Below are positions 7,936 to 17,600 of a stretch of 64,000 nt of DNA, piece by piece (the first letter of the stretch is position 1; every line of letters starts with the position of its first letter). Below the pieces are notes generated by a model. It had not been told where the DNA came from. It ran no database searches and saw only the letters and a program-made list of their open reading frames with translations. Origin of the DNA: Mycolicibacterium rutilum (GTDB lineage Bacteria; Actinomycetota; Actinomycetes; Mycobacteriales; Mycobacteriaceae). Location of the stretch: positions 3,348,001-3,412,000 of the forward strand of contig NZ_LT629971.1 of the NCBI RefSeq assembly GCF_900108565.1, written 5' to 3'. A program made the translations under genes and the position numbers.

Positions 7936-9228
7936 ATGAGCGACACTCTCGAGCCGGCGGCCACCACGCATCGGATACGCCGGATGTCCGGCCGTGATCC
8001 GCACGAGCCGCACCGCGTGGCCACCCCGTTGGAACTGCTGTTCGATCTCACGTTCGTGATCGCGTTCGGCATCGCCGCCAACGAGTTCACCCACCTGCTC
8101 ATCGAGAACCACGTCGGCGCGGGGCTGCTCGGGTTCTCGCTGGCGACGTTCGCGGTGTGCTGGGCATGGATCAACTTCAGCTGGTTCGCGTCGGCCTATG
8201 ACACCGACGACTGGGTCTACCGGGTGATGACGATGCTGCAGATGGTCGGCGTCATCGTGATGGCGCTCGGTTTTCCGCCGATGTTCGCCTCCGTCGCGCA
8301 TGGCGCGCACGTCGACAACCGGGTGATGGTCGCCGGATACGTGGTGATGCGCATTGCGTTGGTGGGGCAGTGGTTACGCGCGGCCGCGCAGGATCCCGCG
8401 CATCGGCGGGCCTGCCTGACCTACGCCGCGGCGATCACCTTCGCGCAGGCGCTGTGGATCGTCAGCATCTTCGTCGACACCTCGGTGCCGGTGACGTTCG
8501 TGATCGTCGCCGTGCTGATCGGCATCGAGACGCTGGGCCCGCTGTTGGCCGAGACCCGTCGCGGCGGCACCCCGTGGCACGCCCATCACATCGCGGAACG
8601 CTATGGGCTGCTGACGATCATCGCGCTCGGTGAAGGTGTGGTCGGCACCGTCGCGACGCTGACCGCGGTGATCGGCGAGCAGGGCTGGACATTCGACGCG
8701 GTGTTCGTGGTGGTGGCAGGCGTCGGGTTGACGTTCGGCATGTGGTGGACGTATTTCACGCTGCCGCAGGCGGAGTTGTTGCACGCGCAGCGCGAACGGT
8801 CGTTCTGGTTCGGTTACGTCCCGATCGTCACGCTCGCCGCGATCGTGGCGACCGGGGCGGGACTGCACGCGGCGGCCTACTACATCGAGCACCACTCGGC
8901 GCTGTCGTCGGTCGAGACGGTGTTGACGGTCGCGGTGCCCGTCGGGATCTACACGGCTTCTGTGTATCTGCTGTACGCGGTGATGCTGCGCACCGCGGAG
9001 GTGCTGCACCTGCTGTTGATCGTGCTCACCGTCGCGGTGCTCGCGGTGGCGGTTTGGCTGGCAGCATCGGGGATTTCGATGGCCAACTGCCTGCTGGTGG
9101 TGACGCTGGCGCCGGTGGTGTCGGTCTCGCCCACGAACTCATCGGGCACCGCCACACCGAGAGTGCGTTGGCCAAGACCCTCCATGGTGAGGACACGAGC
9201 GTCGTTTAGCGACCACAGGCACGGGTAA
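7936..9228 (+). CDS. ltrA: Low temperature requirement protein A (LtrA), apparent 3' frameshift
   Basis: About 430 residues as read, with the LtrA-family N-terminus (HRVATPLELLFDLTFVIAFG) and about ten transmembrane helices (for example FAVCWAWINFSWFASAYD, RVMTMLQMVGVIVMALGFPP, AERYGLLTIIALGEGVVGT). LtrA proteins are poorly characterised membrane proteins. After about residue 395 the frame gives a Ser/Pro/Arg-rich tail without hydrophobic character, whereas the overlapping frame gives a plausible ending (HELIGHRHTESALAKTLHGE) that stops at 9209. This suggests a one-base deletion around 9105-9135, or a sequencing error. The start is the ATG at 7936; an in-frame ATG at 7894 is unlikely. Confidence 0.8.
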   Translation: MSDTLEPAATTHRIRRMSGRDPHEPHRVATPLELLFDLTFVIAFGIAANEFTHLLIENHVGAGLLGFSLATFAVCWAWINFSWFASAYDTDDWVYRVMTMLQMVGVIVMALGFPPMFASVAHGAHVDNRVMVAGYVVMRIALVGQWLRAAAQDPAHRRACLTYAAAITFAQALWIVSIFVDTSVPVTFVIVAVLIGIETLGPLLAETRRGGTPWHAHHIAERYGLLTIIALGEGVVGTVATLTAVIGEQGWTFDAVFVVVAGVGLTFGMWWTYFTLPQAELLHAQRERSFWFGYVPIVTLAAIVATGAGLHAAAYYIEHHSALSSVETVLTVAVPVGIYTASVYLLYAVMLRTAEVLHLLLIVLTVAVLAVAVWLAASGISMANCLLVVTLAPVVSVSPTNSSGTATPRVRWPRPSMVRTRASFSDHRHG

Positions 9229-9237
9229 CTCAGCTAC

Positions 9238-9257
9238 GGCGGCGACCACTCGCCGCC
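9238..9257 (+). terminator. GC-rich hairpin between ltrA and chaB
   Basis: GGCGGCGA (9238-9245) pairs perfectly with TCGCCGCC (9250-9257) across a 4-nt loop, followed by TTCTGTT. It lies just after the ltrA stop and before the chaB ribosome site, so it may end ltrA transcription. Confidence 0.5.
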
Positions 9258-9281
9258 TTCTGTTCGACGAGGAGTTCGACG

Positions 9282-9701
9282 ATGCCGAAGACCACCAAGA
9301 GCGGCAGCGCCCGCAAGAGCGAACTGCCCAGCACACTGCAGAAGTCAGACGCGAAGGCCCAGCGCACATTCGCCAAGGCGCATGACGCCGCCGCCGAGGA
9401 GTACGGCGAGGGTGAACGCGCCCACCGGGTCGCCTACAGCGCGCTCAAGCACAGCTATGAGAAGGTCGGCGACCACTGGGAGTCGAAGTCGCAGAAGGGT
9501 CCGTCGGATTCGCGGGCGCGCAGCGGCGGCCCGAACGCCAAGGGCGACACCGCCGAGGGCGTCGACGCCAATGCCTCAAAGAAGCACCTCATGGAAGTCG
9601 CTCGGCGCCTGGATATCTCGGGACGGTCCACGATGAACAAGAGCGAACTCGTTTCGGCCATCAAGAAGGCCAACCGCCGCGTCTCCGCGCGTAACCGCTA
9701 G
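9282..9701 (+). CDS. ChaB-like protein with Rho N-terminal-like domain
   Basis: 139 residues. The N-terminal half matches the ChaB family (ELPSTLQKSDAKAQRTFAKA ... YGEGERAHRVAYSALKHSYE), a small helical fold once linked to cation transport regulation. A Lys/Ser-rich linker leads to a C-terminal Rho_N/SAP-like helix-extension-helix (LMEVARRLDISGRSTMNKSELVSAIKKA), which suggests nucleic-acid binding. GAGGAG at 9269-9274 sits 7 bp before the ATG. The stop overlaps the convergent MFS gene's stop (CTAG). Comparable ChaB-Rho_N proteins in actinobacteria are often stress-induced; that is not shown here. Confidence 0.85.
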   Translation: MPKTTKSGSARKSELPSTLQKSDAKAQRTFAKAHDAAAEEYGEGERAHRVAYSALKHSYEKVGDHWESKSQKGPSDSRARSGGPNAKGDTAEGVDANASKKHLMEVARRLDISGRSTMNKSELVSAIKKANRRVSARNR

Positions 9702-10975
9702 CTGCCCGGGAGGGCGTTGACGCCCTCGAGCAGCATCCTGTCCTGCCGGTCCCGTTCGGCGGCCATCAGCTTGCGGGTCTTGCGGCGGGTGATGAGGATG
9801 CCCAGCACCGCGAACGCCCAGATCGCGTACTGCACTGTCCAGGCGACCCGGAACGAGTCGAACGAGATCTCACCCGCGGCGTCGAGGATCACACCCATCG
9901 CCTGCATGACGAGCAGCGAGGCGATGAAACCGCCCATGTTGACCAGCCCGGAGGCGGTGCCCAGGGTGGCGCTCGGATTGAAGGTACGCGCGAAGTCGAA
10001 GCCGACCATGGATCCGGGACCGCCGACCGAGATCACCACGATCAGGACCACCAGCAGCCACAGCGGCGCGCGGCCCGGCAGCGCCAGCACGACGGTCCAC
10101 ACCAGCGCGTTGCTCCCGATGATGGCGAGCACCAACCGCGACCGGCGGTGTGGTCGTCTGCCGGTGAAGATGCCGATGAGTACACCGGCGGAGATCGCGG
10201 CCACCACCGACACGGTCAGCAGCGTGCCGGCCAGCCCCGCCGACAGCCCTTGGGCCCGGGTCAGGTACGGCACGCCCCACATCAACGCGAAGGCGGTGAC
10301 GGAGAACTGCGTGCCCATGTGGGTGAAGAACCCGAGCCGGGTGCCGGGCCGCAGCCACACGGTCTTGACGCTTCTCAGCGTCTCGCCCACCGAGATCGTC
10401 TCGGCCTCGACCGCGTTGCCGTTCGGAGTGTTCTTGACCAGCACCAGCGTCAGCAGCATCGACAGCACGCCGAGCGCGGCGACCGACACGTAGGCCGTGC
10501 TCCAGCCCAGCGCACCGAGCAGCGCGAAGAACGGGATCGCCGAGAGCACCTGACCGAGCTGCCCGCAGATGCCCGTCAGCTGGGTCACCAACGGGACCTG
10601 GCGGGGTTGGAACCAGTGCGGCACCAGCCGCAGCACCGAGATGAACGTGAAGGCGTCGCCGAGTCCGAGCACCGCTCGGGCACCGATCGCGGTCGGCAGC
10701 GACTCGGTGAACGCGAGCGCGAACTGACCGGACGCCATCAACGCACCGCCGGCCAGGATCAAGGTCTTGGAGCCGAACCGGTCCAGCAGCAGCCCCGCGG
10801 GAACTTGCGCTGCCGCGTAGACGATGACCTGGAGCACGACGAACGTCGACAGCACGCTCGGACTGGCGTGGAACCGTTCGGCCGCCTCCAGGCCGGAGAC
10901 ACCCAGCGTGGTGCGGTCCAACACCGCGACGATGTAGGCGAACAGTCCGGTGGCCCAGACAATCCAGGGACGCAC
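9698..10975 (-). CDS. Major facilitator superfamily transporter
   Basis: 425 residues with 12 predicted membrane helices and MFS signature loops (LLLDRFGSKT between helices 2 and 3, GLGDAFTFISVLRLVPHWF in helices 4-5). The general type is close to the sugar-phosphate/anion:cation symporter-like MFS. The substrate cannot be assigned. The GTG at 10975 follows a GAAAGG-type ribosome site. It is convergent with chaB, with stops overlapping by 4 bp, and divergent from the MerR gene across a roughly 280-bp spacer. The C-terminus is a basic cytoplasmic tail (RRKTRKLMAAERDRQDR). Confidence 0.85.
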   Translation of the reverse strand: MRPWIVWATGLFAYIVAVLDRTTLGVSGLEAAERFHASPSVLSTFVVLQVIVYAAAQVPAGLLLDRFGSKTLILAGGALMASGQFALAFTESLPTAIGARAVLGLGDAFTFISVLRLVPHWFQPRQVPLVTQLTGICGQLGQVLSAIPFFALLGALGWSTAYVSVAALGVLSMLLTLVLVKNTPNGNAVEAETISVGETLRSVKTVWLRPGTRLGFFTHMGTQFSVTAFALMWGVPYLTRAQGLSAGLAGTLLTVSVVAAISAGVLIGIFTGRRPHRRSRLVLAIIGSNALVWTVVLALPGRAPLWLLVVLIVVISVGGPGSMVGFDFARTFNPSATLGTASGLVNMGGFIASLLVMQAMGVILDAAGEISFDSFRVAWTVQYAIWAFAVLGILITRRKTRKLMAAERDRQDRMLLEGVNALPGS

Positions 10976-11258
10976 ACCGGACCTTTCTCGCGTGGTGTTC
11001 CTCAGACGGTTGACCCTTCCATGGTTCCGCAGACCGACCGGTCGGCGCCAATCACTTTCCGGTGACCTCGCTCACCGGATGCGACGGGTGGGCTAAGGAG
11101 TTGGCTGGACAGGCGCGGCTTGGCGCAGGTGCGCTAGCGGGTTCGGTTATCGCCGCAGCTGGTGACGTTTGCGATGAATAGCTAGCAAAGTGATCATTTG
11201 GTCATCACACTTCGCTCGCAAACTCCGTAGCGAAGCTACAGTGGTCGCATGAATCGTC
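10976..11258. other. Intergenic region between MFS transporter and MerR regulator
   Basis: No gene is supported in this spacer. The part nearest the MerR gene is less GC-rich and holds two inverted repeats (11190-11208 and 11210-11235), annotated separately. The remainder contains the ribosome site of the MFS gene and no other recognisable structure. Confidence 0.6.
11190..11235. promoter_or_regulatory. Two adjacent inverted repeats upstream of merR-type gene
   Basis: First, GTGATCATTTGGTCATCAC (11190-11208) has GTGAT/ATCAC arms. Immediately after it, CTTCGCT (11210-11216) and AGCGAAG (11229-11235) form a perfect 7-bp inverted repeat with a 12-bp centre. Position and symmetry fit an autoregulatory operator/promoter for the MerR gene. 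Confidence 0.4.
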
Positions 11259-12056
11259 GTGACGCCGCGGCGACCCGCACCCCGAGAGAAGCCGGGGTGC
11301 TCGACGTTGGCTGAGTACCGTCTCGACGAGCTGGCCCGGATCTCCGGGGTCAGCACCCGCAACATCCGTGCCTACCGGGAGCGCGGGCTGCTCGATCCGC
11401 CGCGCCGGGTCGGCCGGTCGGCCTACTACGACGACTACCACCTCTCGCAGTTGCGCACGATCAACCAATTGCACCGCCGTGGGTTCAACACGGCGCACAT
11501 CGCCGAGTTCTTCACGAGCCTGCGCCAGGGCGCCGACCTCGCCGACATCCTCGGCATCCAGCGCGCCGTGCTCGGCGTCCGCTCCGAGGAGGCCGAACCG
11601 GCCGACACCGGCTCATCCGGTTCGCTCGACATCGACCCCGACAGCGACGAGGCGCGGCGGTTGCTCGACCACGGACTGGCAAGCATGGTCGACGGCGCAC
11701 TCGTGCTGAGCGACCCCGCGGTGCGGGCGGTGGTGGCGCGTTCGCCGGATCACTTCGTGTATGTGAAGGCACTGCTGCAGATCTTCGAGGCGACGCGGGC
11801 CGCGATCGAGGGGCTGGCGGGCGGGTTCGTGCGGTCGCTCGACGAATGCGTGGCGGCCCGGTTCGGCGAGAACTACGCGCCCAAGCCCGAGGAGATGGAC
11901 GAGCTCAGCCAGATCGTGCGGGACTACCGCGACCTGTGGACCGGCGTCGTGTCCAACCAACTGGACCGGGCGCTGCACCAGCAGATGGCCACGGCCGGCT
12001 CCGAGTACACCGCGGGCATCCTGCTGGGCGGGCGACGCGAACCCGAATCGCAGTAG
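11259..12056 (+). CDS. MerR-family transcriptional regulator
   Basis: 265 residues from GTG 11259. The MerR winged helix begins at YRLDELARISGVSTRNIRAY and continues through RERGLLDPPRRVGRSAYYDD and the second helix pair (LRTINQLHRRGFNTAHIAEF). The C-terminal roughly 150 residues are helical with no recognised ligand domain and no metal-binding cysteines. An alternative TTG start at 11307 (LAEYRLDELA) would begin right at the domain and may be the true start. A 21-codon leader frame (ATG 11249 to TGA 11314) overlaps both candidates. The gene ends 1 bp from the convergent PotD-like gene. Confidence 0.8.
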   Translation: MTPRRPAPREKPGCSTLAEYRLDELARISGVSTRNIRAYRERGLLDPPRRVGRSAYYDDYHLSQLRTINQLHRRGFNTAHIAEFFTSLRQGADLADILGIQRAVLGVRSEEAEPADTGSSGSLDIDPDSDEARRLLDHGLASMVDGALVLSDPAVRAVVARSPDHFVYVKALLQIFEATRAAIEGLAGGFVRSLDECVAARFGENYAPKPEEMDELSQIVRDYRDLWTGVVSNQLDRALHQQMATAGSEYTAGILLGGRREPESQ

Positions 12057-12057
12057 C

Positions 12058-13257
12058 TCAACTCCGGATCTGGCGCCACCGCTGCTGCCACTCGGGGTAG
12101 GCCGTGCAGTCGTCGCCGCTGCCGTCGACGCACTCCTGCTGCGGTGTCGTCCAGTAGTGGATCCGCGCGGCGAAGTCCTCGTCGGTGGCGTGGTAGAGGT
12201 CGCAGAAATCCGGGTCGGTGGTGTGTGCGCATGCTTCTTGATTCGCCGGTGCCTCGCCGAAGAACTCGGCCACCTCGGCGTTGACCTCCGGGGAGGCGAT
12301 CCAGTCCATCCACTTGTACATACAGTTCGGGTGCGCGGCCCGCGACGAGATCATCCAGGTGTCCGACCATCCCGTCGCGCCTTCCTTCGGCAGCACGGTG
12401 TTGACCTGAACCCGGTTGCCCGCGCCGATCGTGTTCGCGATCACCTGCCAGGTCGTGCCGATCACCGATGCGCCGGACTCGAAGGCCTGCACCTCTTTCG
12501 TGTAGTCCGACCAGTATTCGCCGATGTTCTCGCGCTGCTTTTCGAGCAGGGCGACCGCGGCGTCCAGTTGCTCCGGGGTCAGCGAGTAGGGATCGTCGAT
12601 GCCCAATTCCGGTTTCGTCTTGGACAGGTACAGCGCGGCGTCGGCGATGTAGATGGGGGAGTCGTAGGCGGTGACCCGGCCCTTGTACCGGCCGGCGTCG
12701 TCGAACACCGCGGACCAGGAATCGGGGGCGTCGCGGACGACCTCGATGTTGTACATCAGCAGGTTGGCGCCCCAGCCGTGCGGGATGCCGTACATCTGCC
12801 CGTCCACCGAGTTCCACGGCTGGTTCTTGAGGAACGACGAGATCGACTCGTAGTTGGGCACCAGCGCGGTGTTCACCGGTGCCACGTCGCCGGCGTAGAT
12901 GAGCCGCAGCGTGGCGTCGCCGGACGCCGAGACCCCGTCGTACCGGCCGCTGCGCATCAACTCGACCATTTCGTCGGAGGTGTCGCCGAGCGTGACGTTG
13001 ACCTGGCAGCCGGTCTGCTGCTCGAACGGCGTGACCCAGTCCGCGGTGGCGTCGTTGGTGCCGTCCTCGACGTAGCCGGCCCACGCCACCAACTCGAGGC
13101 GGCCTTCGCCGGGGCCGACGGCGTCCAGCGGCGCGATCGGGGGTGGGCTCTGACCGTCGCCGCTCTGTCCCGCCCCGGTCGAGCACGCCGTCGCCGTCGA
13201 TCCCAGCAGCGCCGCGCACCCGAGGACAGCGAGGGCACGGGCGCCGCGCGAAGGCAT
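12058..13257 (-). CDS. Spermidine/putrescine-type ABC substrate-binding lipoprotein
   Basis: 399 residues: a signal sequence ending in a Cys (ALLGSTATAC, lipobox-like), then a type II periplasmic-binding fold of the PotD group (LVAWAGYVEDGTND, VNVTLGDTSDEMVELM, YDGVSASGDATLRLIYAGDV, WGANLLMYN). The protein would be anchored on the outer face of the membrane and bind polyamine-like or related solutes. No permease or ATPase genes lie alongside, so it is an orphan binding protein. The ATG at 13257 is chosen because it starts the signal peptide; TACGAT at 13264-13269 (minus strand) sits 6 nt upstream, consistent with leaderless transcription. The longer upstream frame is not credible. Confidence 0.85.
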   Translation of the reverse strand: MPSRGARALAVLGCAALLGSTATACSTGAGQSGDGQSPPPIAPLDAVGPGEGRLELVAWAGYVEDGTNDATADWVTPFEQQTGCQVNVTLGDTSDEMVELMRSGRYDGVSASGDATLRLIYAGDVAPVNTALVPNYESISSFLKNQPWNSVDGQMYGIPHGWGANLLMYNIEVVRDAPDSWSAVFDDAGRYKGRVTAYDSPIYIADAALYLSKTKPELGIDDPYSLTPEQLDAAVALLEKQRENIGEYWSDYTKEVQAFESGASVIGTTWQVIANTIGAGNRVQVNTVLPKEGATGWSDTWMISSRAAHPNCMYKWMDWIASPEVNAEVAEFFGEAPANQEACAHTTDPDFCDLYHATDEDFAARIHYWTTPQQECVDGSGDDCTAYPEWQQRWRQIRS

Positions 13258-13263
13258 GGTCCG

Positions 13264-13269
13264 ATCGTA
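13264..13269 (-). promoter_or_regulatory. -10 element, PotD-like gene
   Basis: On the minus strand TACGAT ends 6 nt before the ATG, giving a transcription start at or near the start codon. Confidence 0.35.
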
Positions 13270-13390
13270 AAGACAGCCGGTCGCGCCCACGGGCCGCCGC
13301 GGGTCAGTTCGCTCGGCAATCTCGGACGGTCCGGGAAATTTGATGCAGCTGTGACCAGTGGCGTCAGCGTGAATACTGTGGCCTCTGTCG

Positions 13391-13396
13391 TATTCT
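13391..13396 (+). promoter_or_regulatory. -10 element, leaderless DUF1906 gene
   Basis: TATTCT fits the TAnnnT consensus and ends exactly 7 nt before the GTG at 13404, predicting a leaderless mRNA. A related AATACTGTGG stretch lies 17 bp upstream. Confidence 0.5.
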
Positions 13397-13403
13397 GTGG
13401 CTC

Positions 13404-14138
13404 GTGTCAATTTCACGGCGCGCGGTGCTCAAGGGTGTCGTCGCGGCACCCGCCGCGCTGGCCGTCGGCACCGGCCTGCAGGCACTGGCCGCCGCGACCG
13501 CGCCCGCGACCGGGTCGGCAGCGCCGCTGGGCATCCTGCTGGACTACGCGGCCGGCGTCATCAAGGCCAGCGACATCCGGGCTGCGGGCGCGCTGGGCGC
13601 GATCCGGTACGTCTCCGACCGTCGGCCCGGCGGCGCCTGGATGCTGGGCAAGCCGATTCAGCTGCCCGAGGCGCGCGATCTGTACCAGAACGGGCTCAAG
13701 ATCGTGTCCTGCTACCAGTACGGCAAGCAGGACACCGCCGACTGGCTGGGCGGTCAGAACGCCGGCGTCGCGCATGCCAAACGCGGCTGGCAGCTACACG
13801 TCGCCGCGGGCGGCTCCTACGGCGCCCCGATCTACGCCTCCATCGACGACGACCCCACCTACGAGCAGTACAAGCAGCAGGTCGCGCCGTATCTGAAGGG
13901 CTGGGAGGCGGTGCTGGGCAAGCAGCGTGTCGGCGTATACGCGAACTCAAAGACGATCGAGTGGGCGGTGCAGGACGGCATCGGCACGTACTTCTGGCAG
14001 CACAACTGGGGTTCACCCGGCAAGGTCGCCCACGCGGCCGCGCACCTGCATCAGGTCGAGATCGACAAGCGCTCCGTCGGCGGCGTCGGGGTGGACATCA
14101 ACCACATCCTCAAACCCGGCTTCGGGCAGTGGGACTAA
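13404..14138 (+). CDS. Tat-exported DUF1906 protein (Rv2525c-like)
   Basis: 244 residues. The N-terminus has a twin-arginine signal (SRRAVLKG, then a hydrophobic Ala-rich segment ending near SAAP). The rest is the DUF1906 glycoside-hydrolase-like barrel: LGILLDYAAGVIKASDIRAA, AIRYVSDRRPGGAWMLGKPI, YQYGKQDTADWL, ASIDDDP, GVYANSKTIEW. It closely resembles M. tuberculosis Rv2525c, an exported, cell-wall-associated protein encoded directly upstream of fas, and the same neighbour arrangement is seen here. The GTG start is supported by the -10 element 7 nt upstream. Enzymatic activity on the cell wall is suspected for the family, not proven here. Confidence 0.93.
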   Translation: MSISRRAVLKGVVAAPAALAVGTGLQALAAATAPATGSAAPLGILLDYAAGVIKASDIRAAGALGAIRYVSDRRPGGAWMLGKPIQLPEARDLYQNGLKIVSCYQYGKQDTADWLGGQNAGVAHAKRGWQLHVAAGGSYGAPIYASIDDDPTYEQYKQQVAPYLKGWEAVLGKQRVGVYANSKTIEWAVQDGIGTYFWQHNWGSPGKVAHAAAHLHQVEIDKRSVGGVGVDINHILKPGFGQWD

Positions 14139-14653
14139 ACCTTACCGATCAGTAAGTCAGCACAGCAAACTTTTGGCGGTGGCCGGTGCCCGCGAGAAGA
14201 CAACGACGGGCCAGTTGTCTCGTCGTGGCGGCGCAACTCCGCTGGTGAGACCCGTGCAGAAATTTTACATAACGATTCGATAACAATACTGCCTTGATCA
14301 GGGCACTTCTGCCTACTCGACCGTAACCACCTGCATGCAGGACGTTTGTCCCGAATGCGTTCTGCGGCGGTTGAACCGCGTGTTACGCAACGGATGGTTA
14401 CCCGAGCGTAGAACTCGTCAGTAACCATTTCGGTGGCCAAAAAGGGGTCTCCTCTTATGACACTCTTAGTACGGCTGGAGTGCACGGAAGGCGGTGCACG
14501 CGAGTGTTGCGGACCGCCCGAGCCGGACCAGTCGGGATTCGACGCCGAATCGCAGGCGCCGGCAGGGACGCCGGTCGCCGTGGAGCTTCCAACACAGCCG
14601 ACGACCACAGCCGACGAACGACGAGCAGGACGCGGGACGAGGAGATACAGGAC
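14139..14653. promoter_or_regulatory. fas upstream regulatory region
   Basis: A 515-bp gene-free stretch, AT-richer than its surroundings. It starts with a small inverted repeat CTTAC-N6-GTAAG (14141-14156) right after the DUF1906 stop. It then carries repeated GTAACC/GGTTAC motifs at 14323-14328, 14382-14387 (GTTACG), 14396-14401 and 14421-14426, the last two forming an inverted repeat. Transcription of fas in mycobacteria is controlled by FasR, which binds inverted repeats in this promoter; these motifs are candidates. The last roughly 200 bp before the GTG form a GC-rich leader, with GAGGAG at 14639-14644. Confidence 0.5.
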
Positions 14654-17600
14654 GTGACGATCAACGAGCAGCACCGGGTGTCCACCGACCGCAGCACGGA
14701 TACCGCGATCGCCGGTACCTCCGCCCTCGTCGACCGGCTCAACGCCGGTGAGCCGTATGCCGTGGCGTTCGGCGGCCAGGGCGGCTCGTGGTTGGAGAAC
14801 CTCGAGGAACTGGTCAGCTCGGCAGGCATCGAGTCCGAGCTGAGCGAGGTGGTCGGTGAGGCGGCGCTGCTGCTCGAACCCGTCGCGCGTGAGCTCGTCG
14901 TCGTCCGGCCCATCGGGTTCGAACCGCTGCAGTGGGTGCGCGCGCTGGCCGCCGACGAACCGCTGCCCGCGACCAAGCAACTGATCACCGCGGCGATCTC
15001 CGGACCCGGCATCCTGCTGGCCCAGATGGCCGCCATCCGCGCCGTGGCCCGCCAGGGACTCGATCTCTACGACACGCCGCCGGTCGCCATGGCCGGCCAC
15101 TCGCAGGGCATCATGGCCTGCGAGTCGCTGCGGTCCCGGGGCGCCAAGGACGCCGAGCTGCTGGCGCTGCTGCAACTGATCGGCGCGGCCGGCTCGCTGG
15201 TCTCGCGCCGCCGCGGCATGGTGGGACGCGGCGACAAGTCACCGATGGTGTCGGTGACCAACGTCGACCCCGACCGCATCGCCGAGGTGCTCGAGGAGTT
15301 CTCCCAGGACGTCCGCACGGTGTTGCCGCCGGTGCTGTCCATCCGCAACGGGCGGCGGTCCGTCGTGATCACCGGTACGCCCGAACAGCTCGGTCGGTTC
15401 GAGCTCTACTGCGCGAAGATCACCGAGAAGGAAGAGGCCGAACGCAAGAACAAGCTGCGCGGCGGCGCGGTGTTCAGCCCCGTCTTCCACGCCGTCCAGG
15501 TCGAGGTCGGCTTCCACACGCCGCGCCTGGCCGACGGTGTCGAGGTGGTCGACGGTTGGGCCGCGCGGTGCGGCATCGACGCCGACCTCGCCCACGAGAT
15601 GACCGAGGCGATCTTCGTGCGCCCGATCGACTGGGTGTCGGAGGTCGAGCGCCTGCACGCGGCCGGCGCGAAGTGGATCGTCGACCTCGGCCCGAGCGAC
15701 ACGGTGACGCGCCTGACCGCGCCGGTCATCCGCGGCCTCGGGGTGGGCATCGTGCCCGCCGCCACCCGGGCGGGCCAGCGCAACCTGTTCACCGTCGGCG
15801 CCGAGCCGGACGTCCCGCCGGCATGGTCGTCGTTCGCGCCCAAGGCAATCGAGCTGCCCGACGGTTCGGTCAAGGTGTCGACCAAGTTCACCCGGCTGAC
15901 CGGGCGCTCGCCGATCCTGCTGGCCGGCATGACGCCGACGACCGTCGACGCCAAGATCGTCGCCGCCGCCGCGAACGCCGGGCACTGGGCCGAGCTCGCC
16001 GGCGGCGGCCAGGTCACCGAGGAGATCTTCGAGAACCGCATCGCCGAACTCACCACGCTGCTCGAGCCGGGCCGCGCGGTGCAGTTCAACTCCCTGTTCC
16101 TCGACCCCTATCTGTGGAAGCTGCAGCTGGGCGGCAAGCGGCTGGTGCAGCGCGCGCGGCAGTCGGGCGCGCCGATCGACGGTGTTGTGGTGTCGGCGGG
16201 CATCCCCGAACTCGAGGAAGCCGTCGAGCTCATCGAGGAACTCAACACCGTCGGCATCAGCCACGTGGTGTTCAAGCCGGGCACCGTCGACCAGATCAAG
16301 TCGGTCATCAAGATCGCCGCCGAGGTGCCCGACAAGGACGTCATCGTCCACATCGAGGGTGGCCGCGCCGGCGGGCACCACTCGTGGGAGGACCTCGACG
16401 ACCTGCTGCTGACGACCTACGGCGACCTGCGCAAGCTGCCGAACATCACGGTCTGCGTCGGCGGCGGCATCGGCACGCCCGAGCGGGCCGCCGAGTACCT
16501 GTCCGGCCGCTGGGCCACGCCGTACGGCTTCCCGGAGATGCCGGTCGACGGCATCCTCGTCGGCACCGCGGCGATGGCGACGCTGGAGGCCACGACGTCA
16601 CCGGCGGTCAAGCAGATGCTGGTCGAGACGACCGGCACCGACAACTGGATCAGCGCCGGAAAAGCAACGGGCGGAATGGCTTCCAGCCGCAGCCAGCTCG
16701 GCGCGGACATCCACGAGATCGACAACGCCGCGTCGCGCTGCGGCCGGCTTCTCGACGAGGTGGCCGGCGACGGTGACGCCGTGGCGGCCCGCCGCGACGA
16801 GATCATCGCCGCGATGGCCACCACCTGCAAGCCGTACTTCGGCGACCTCGGCGACCTGACCTACCGGCAGTGGCTGCAGCGCTACGTCGAGTTGGCCATC
16901 GGCGACGGCGACAGCACCGCCGACACCAAACTGCCCAACAGCCCGTGGCTGGCCGACACCTGGCGCGAGCGCTTCGAGGAGATGCTGCACCGCGCCGAGG
17001 CCCGGTTGCATCCCAAGGATTCCGGCCCGATCCCGACGCTGTTCGCCGACGCGGCGCTGCTCGACGACCCGGACCGGGCGATCGAAATCCTGCTGGCCCG
17101 TTACCCCGAAGCCGAGACGCTGCGGCTGCACCCGGCCGACGTGCCGTGGTTCATCACGCTGTGCAAAAAGCCGGGCAAGCCGGTCAACTTCGTCCCGGTC
17201 ATCGACAAGGACGTGCGCCGGTGGTGGCGCAGCGACTCGCTGTGGCAGGCGCACGACGCCCGCTACACCGCCGATCAGGTGTGCATCATCCCCGGCACCC
17301 AGGCGGTCGCCGGGATCACCCGCGTCGACGAGCCGGTCGGTGAACTGCTCGACCGCTTCGAGCAGGCCGCGATCGACGAGGTGCTGGCCAAGGACGGCCT
17401 GCCGGTGCCGGTGGTGTCGCGCCGTCAGGCCCGCGCCGACATCACGGGTCCCCTTGCGGTGGTGCTGGATTCGCCCGACGTGCTGTGGGCCGGCCGCACC
17501 GCGATCAACCCGGTGCACCGCATCGGCGGGCCCAGCGAGTGGCAGGTCAACGAGAACCGTGCCGCCACCCATCCGTCGACCGGTGCGCGGCTGGAGCTCA

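Noticed and set aside
14480..14653. 58-codon N-terminal extension of fas
   Set aside because: It has no similarity to FAS-I N-termini; the GTG at 14654 has GAGGAG at proper spacing and gives the usual length.
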